NCBI GenBank assembly: GCA_002424095.1
Contig: DIPL01000001.1
Coordinates: 4,250-68,249, forward strand
DNA from: Christensenella sp. UBA5489
GTDB taxonomy: Bacteria > Bacillota > Clostridia > Christensenellales > UBA1242
Direction of reading: 5' to 3'
Length of the DNA stretch: 64,000 nucleotides
Notes under the pieces: generated by a model
The model's database searches: none
What the model was told of the DNA's origin: nothing
The model's input: only the letters and a program-made list of their open reading frames with translations
Part shown: positions 62,188 to 64,000 of the stretch, one piece after another
How the letters are laid out: every line of letters begins with the position of its first letter
Position numbering within the stretch: the first letter of the stretch is position 1
Made by a program: the position numbers and the translations under genes

Positions 62188-64000
62188 TGGGATTATTTTC
62201 TAATCTTTTAGAAACCTATGATAAATGTTCGCATATCACAGGTATTGTGCCAGTTGATGATAACGGTAAACCAAATGCAAGAAAAGTCTTTTTACCTTTA
62301 TTTCACATAACTCTTAAAACGGAAATTCACATAACGCTTGATAGTGCTGGAAAATTAGTAAGTATAAACCGTGATATAGAAGAAATAATTATTCCTTGCA
62401 CAGAATCTTCAGAAAGCAGAAGCGGCCCATTCAGTAAAAATGATAAAACAATTATGGCACATCCTCTTTGCGACTGGTTGGAATATTTAGATAGAAACTT
62501 AAATCCATCTAAATTTAATCAATATATAGAACAATTAAATAGTTGGAAAGGAGATAACATAAAATTAAATTCAATTTATGAATATTTAACGAAAAATAGT
62601 ATAGTGGAAGATATAAAAAAATGTTTTGAAGATAAAGAATATGACAGCAAAGGCGAATTTAAAAAAAGCACCAGTCCCAAAACAGGAAAAACGGTTACAG
62701 AAAAAACAGGTGTCAGATTTTCAGTGCAAATAAAAGATGATTCAATCAGTGATGTTTGGAAAGATAAGGCATTGCAAAAATTATGGATAGAACATTATTT
62801 AAAAACTAGAAAACCCGCAGGTTTCGATTTTTTAGGTCAGGAACTTAATCAAATTGCAAAAAATCATTCCAGAAACATTAATTCAAATACTCCAAGGGCA
62901 AAGTTGATTTCTTGTAACGATAGATATGGACTAACTTTTAGAGGCAGATTTGACAAACAAGATGAAGCGATTAAAATTGACAGAGTAACATCTCAGAAAA
63001 TTCATATTACATTAAAGTGGCTTATTAATAATTTTGGATATAGCATAGACAGTCAAGTTGTTGTTATTTGGTCTGTTGATTCAGACACAAATCAAAAAAT
63101 CAGTCCATTTGATGACTCTTTTGGATTGTTTAAAAAAATGAAAAGTGTCCGTACCGACTTAGATAAACTCTCCGAAGCACAAACTTCAATTGATATTAAT
63201 TATTCTCAAAAAGTCGTGAATTTATTAAGAGGTTATGGTAAAACGGGACGAATGAAAGAACATTTTAAAAAAGTTGTAATTGCAATTTTTGATGCAGCCA
63301 CAATCGGTAGAATGGGCGTAACCTTTTATCAAGAATTCCCTGAATATGAATATTTAGAATCCGCTTGGAAATTTAGTTATAGAAAGATTAAAGATAAAGA
63401 TAATAAAGAGAAAATAGAGCTATTTAAACATACCAGTTGTCCTTCCTTTAATGATATTATGGAAGCAGCTTATGGTAAGCCTCGTGTAAATAAAAAAAGT
63501 GGCAAAAAAGATGATAAAAGTTATATTTCATTAAAAAAGGAAGTGGAAAAACAATTAATAGAATGTATGTTTGGCAATTTTGCATTGCCAAAAAGTTATA
63601 TGGATAAAGCGGCTTATAGAGTCTCTCGTCCTATGTCTTTTGGAAGTGAAGAAGACAAGGACCATAAAGAAAAAAACTGGGACCATAGAGAAAAAATTTG
63701 GCGTTATTATTTGGATATAGCGTGTTCACTCACGAGAAAATATATCAAACAATCAAAAAAGGAGGATATAAAAATGGAGTTAGATGAAACAAGAACTGAT
63801 AGAGATTATCTCTTCGGAAGATTGCTTTCCGTAGCGGATAGACTGGAATCGTTGGCTATTTACGAGAAAAATAAAGATAGAAGCGAAAATGAAAAAGTGA
63901 AAAGGGCTACAAATGCAATTAGATTTATGAGCAATTTTCAAGTCAGACCTAGCCAAACTTGGAATAATATACGATCTCAAAAACTTGAACCATACATAAA
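62187..64000 (+). CDS. cas8c: Cas8c (Csd1), large subunit of type I-C Cascade; runs off window
   Basis: The frame from ATG 62187 is open to the end of the window, over 604 codons, and has no stop. It starts MGLFSNLLETYDKCSHITGI, the usual Csd1/Cas8c opening, and includes KARKPAGFDFLGQE-like KTRKPAGFDFLGQEL, the ISCNDRYGLTFRGRF stretch and RMGVTFYQEFP. The visible end (FQVRPSQTWNNIRSQKLEPY) resembles the C-terminal part, so about 20-60 residues are missing. Cas8c binds the PAM and target DNA. It starts on the last base of cas5's stop, with a GGAGG site nearby. cas7, cas4, cas1 and cas2 would be expected next, outside the window. Confidence 0.9.
   Translation, partial: MGLFSNLLETYDKCSHITGIVPVDDNGKPNARKVFLPLFHITLKTEIHITLDSAGKLVSINRDIEEIIIPCTESSESRSGPFSKNDKTIMAHPLCDWLEYLDRNLNPSKFNQYIEQLNSWKGDNIKLNSIYEYLTKNSIVEDIKKCFEDKEYDSKGEFKKSTSPKTGKTVTEKTGVRFSVQIKDDSISDVWKDKALQKLWIEHYLKTRKPAGFDFLGQELNQIAKNHSRNINSNTPRAKLISCNDRYGLTFRGRFDKQDEAIKIDRVTSQKIHITLKWLINNFGYSIDSQVVVIWSVDSDTNQKISPFDDSFGLFKKMKSVRTDLDKLSEAQTSIDINYSQKVVNLLRGYGKTGRMKEHFKKVVIAIFDAATIGRMGVTFYQEFPEYEYLESAWKFSYRKIKDKDNKEKIELFKHTSCPSFNDIMEAAYGKPRVNKKSGKKDDKSYISLKKEVEKQLIECMFGNFALPKSYMDKAAYRVSRPMSFGSEEDKDHKEKNWDHREKIWRYYLDIACSLTRKYIKQSKKEDIKMELDETRTDRDYLFGRLLSVADRLESLAIYEKNKDRSENEKVKRATNAIRFMSNFQVRPSQTWNNIRSQKLEPYI

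Noticed and set aside
1..64000. tRNA, rRNA genes and insertion sequences
   Set aside because: No clover-leaf-like sequence, rRNA segment, transposase or terminal inverted repeats could be supported.

Overview
This window is AT-rich chromosomal DNA from a low-GC Bacillota-type bacterium. The support is Shine-Dalgarno-led genes, consensus sigma-A promoters, an L27 protein with a Prp-cleaved leader, a SigK/SigE-type sporulation sigma factor, and a complete S10-spc-alpha ribosomal operon in Firmicutes order. TGA is used as a normal stop. An uncultured clostridial lineage is my best guess, but the sequence alone does not fix the family.

Layout. (1) 1-4286: housekeeping genes: secE (3' end), nusG, rplK, rplA, then a separate unit rplU-prp-rpmA and an 8-oxoguanine glycosylase. 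(2) 4434-22810: an accessory block built around a short-tailed-phage head module. It opens with a strong promoter overlapped by a LexA (SOS) box, driving an HTH protein. Then come an SH3-like membrane protein (minus strand), the large terminase, three long paralogues of an unrecognised family, a large cell-surface protein, a small-terminase-like protein with no HTH, a P22-like portal, a scaffold-like protein, the major capsid protein, head-tail connector and nozzle-like proteins, and two holins of different families, closed by a terminator. I see no integrase, repressor, replication gene, tape measure, tail fibre or endolysin. It may be a domesticated, gene-transfer-agent-like or capsid-forming satellite-like element, or a prophage remnant. 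(3) 22818-34100: housekeeping genes (pyrimidine-nucleoside phosphorylase, tsaE, tsaB, rimI, a hydrolase, a membrane-anchored Mur ligase, DUF1858 protein, trpS), plus an SPFH-like protein and an isolated VirB6/TrbL-like membrane protein on the minus strand. (4) 34271-51826: the S10-spc-alpha operon from rpsJ to rplQ, with secY, adk, map, infA and rpoA inside. L22, L24 and S5 carry unusually long, low-complexity charged extensions. (5) 51871-58640: sigK-like sigma factor, ferredoxin, a degenerate Ppx/GppA homologue, a cysteine amidase, glyS, a lipoprotein and a DegV protein. (6) 58891-64000: the start of a type I-C CRISPR-Cas operon (cas3-cas5-cas8c). cas3 has an in-frame stop and a frameshift, and cas5 has a 5-bp tandem-repeat deletion. 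cas8c is open and runs off the window end. No CRISPR array lies in the window.

How it fits together. The ribosomal, translocation and tRNA-modification genes are ordinary core machinery. The interesting accessory biology is the SOS-linked capsid/packaging block and the apparently decaying CRISPR interference operon. I found no tRNA, rRNA or insertion sequence.
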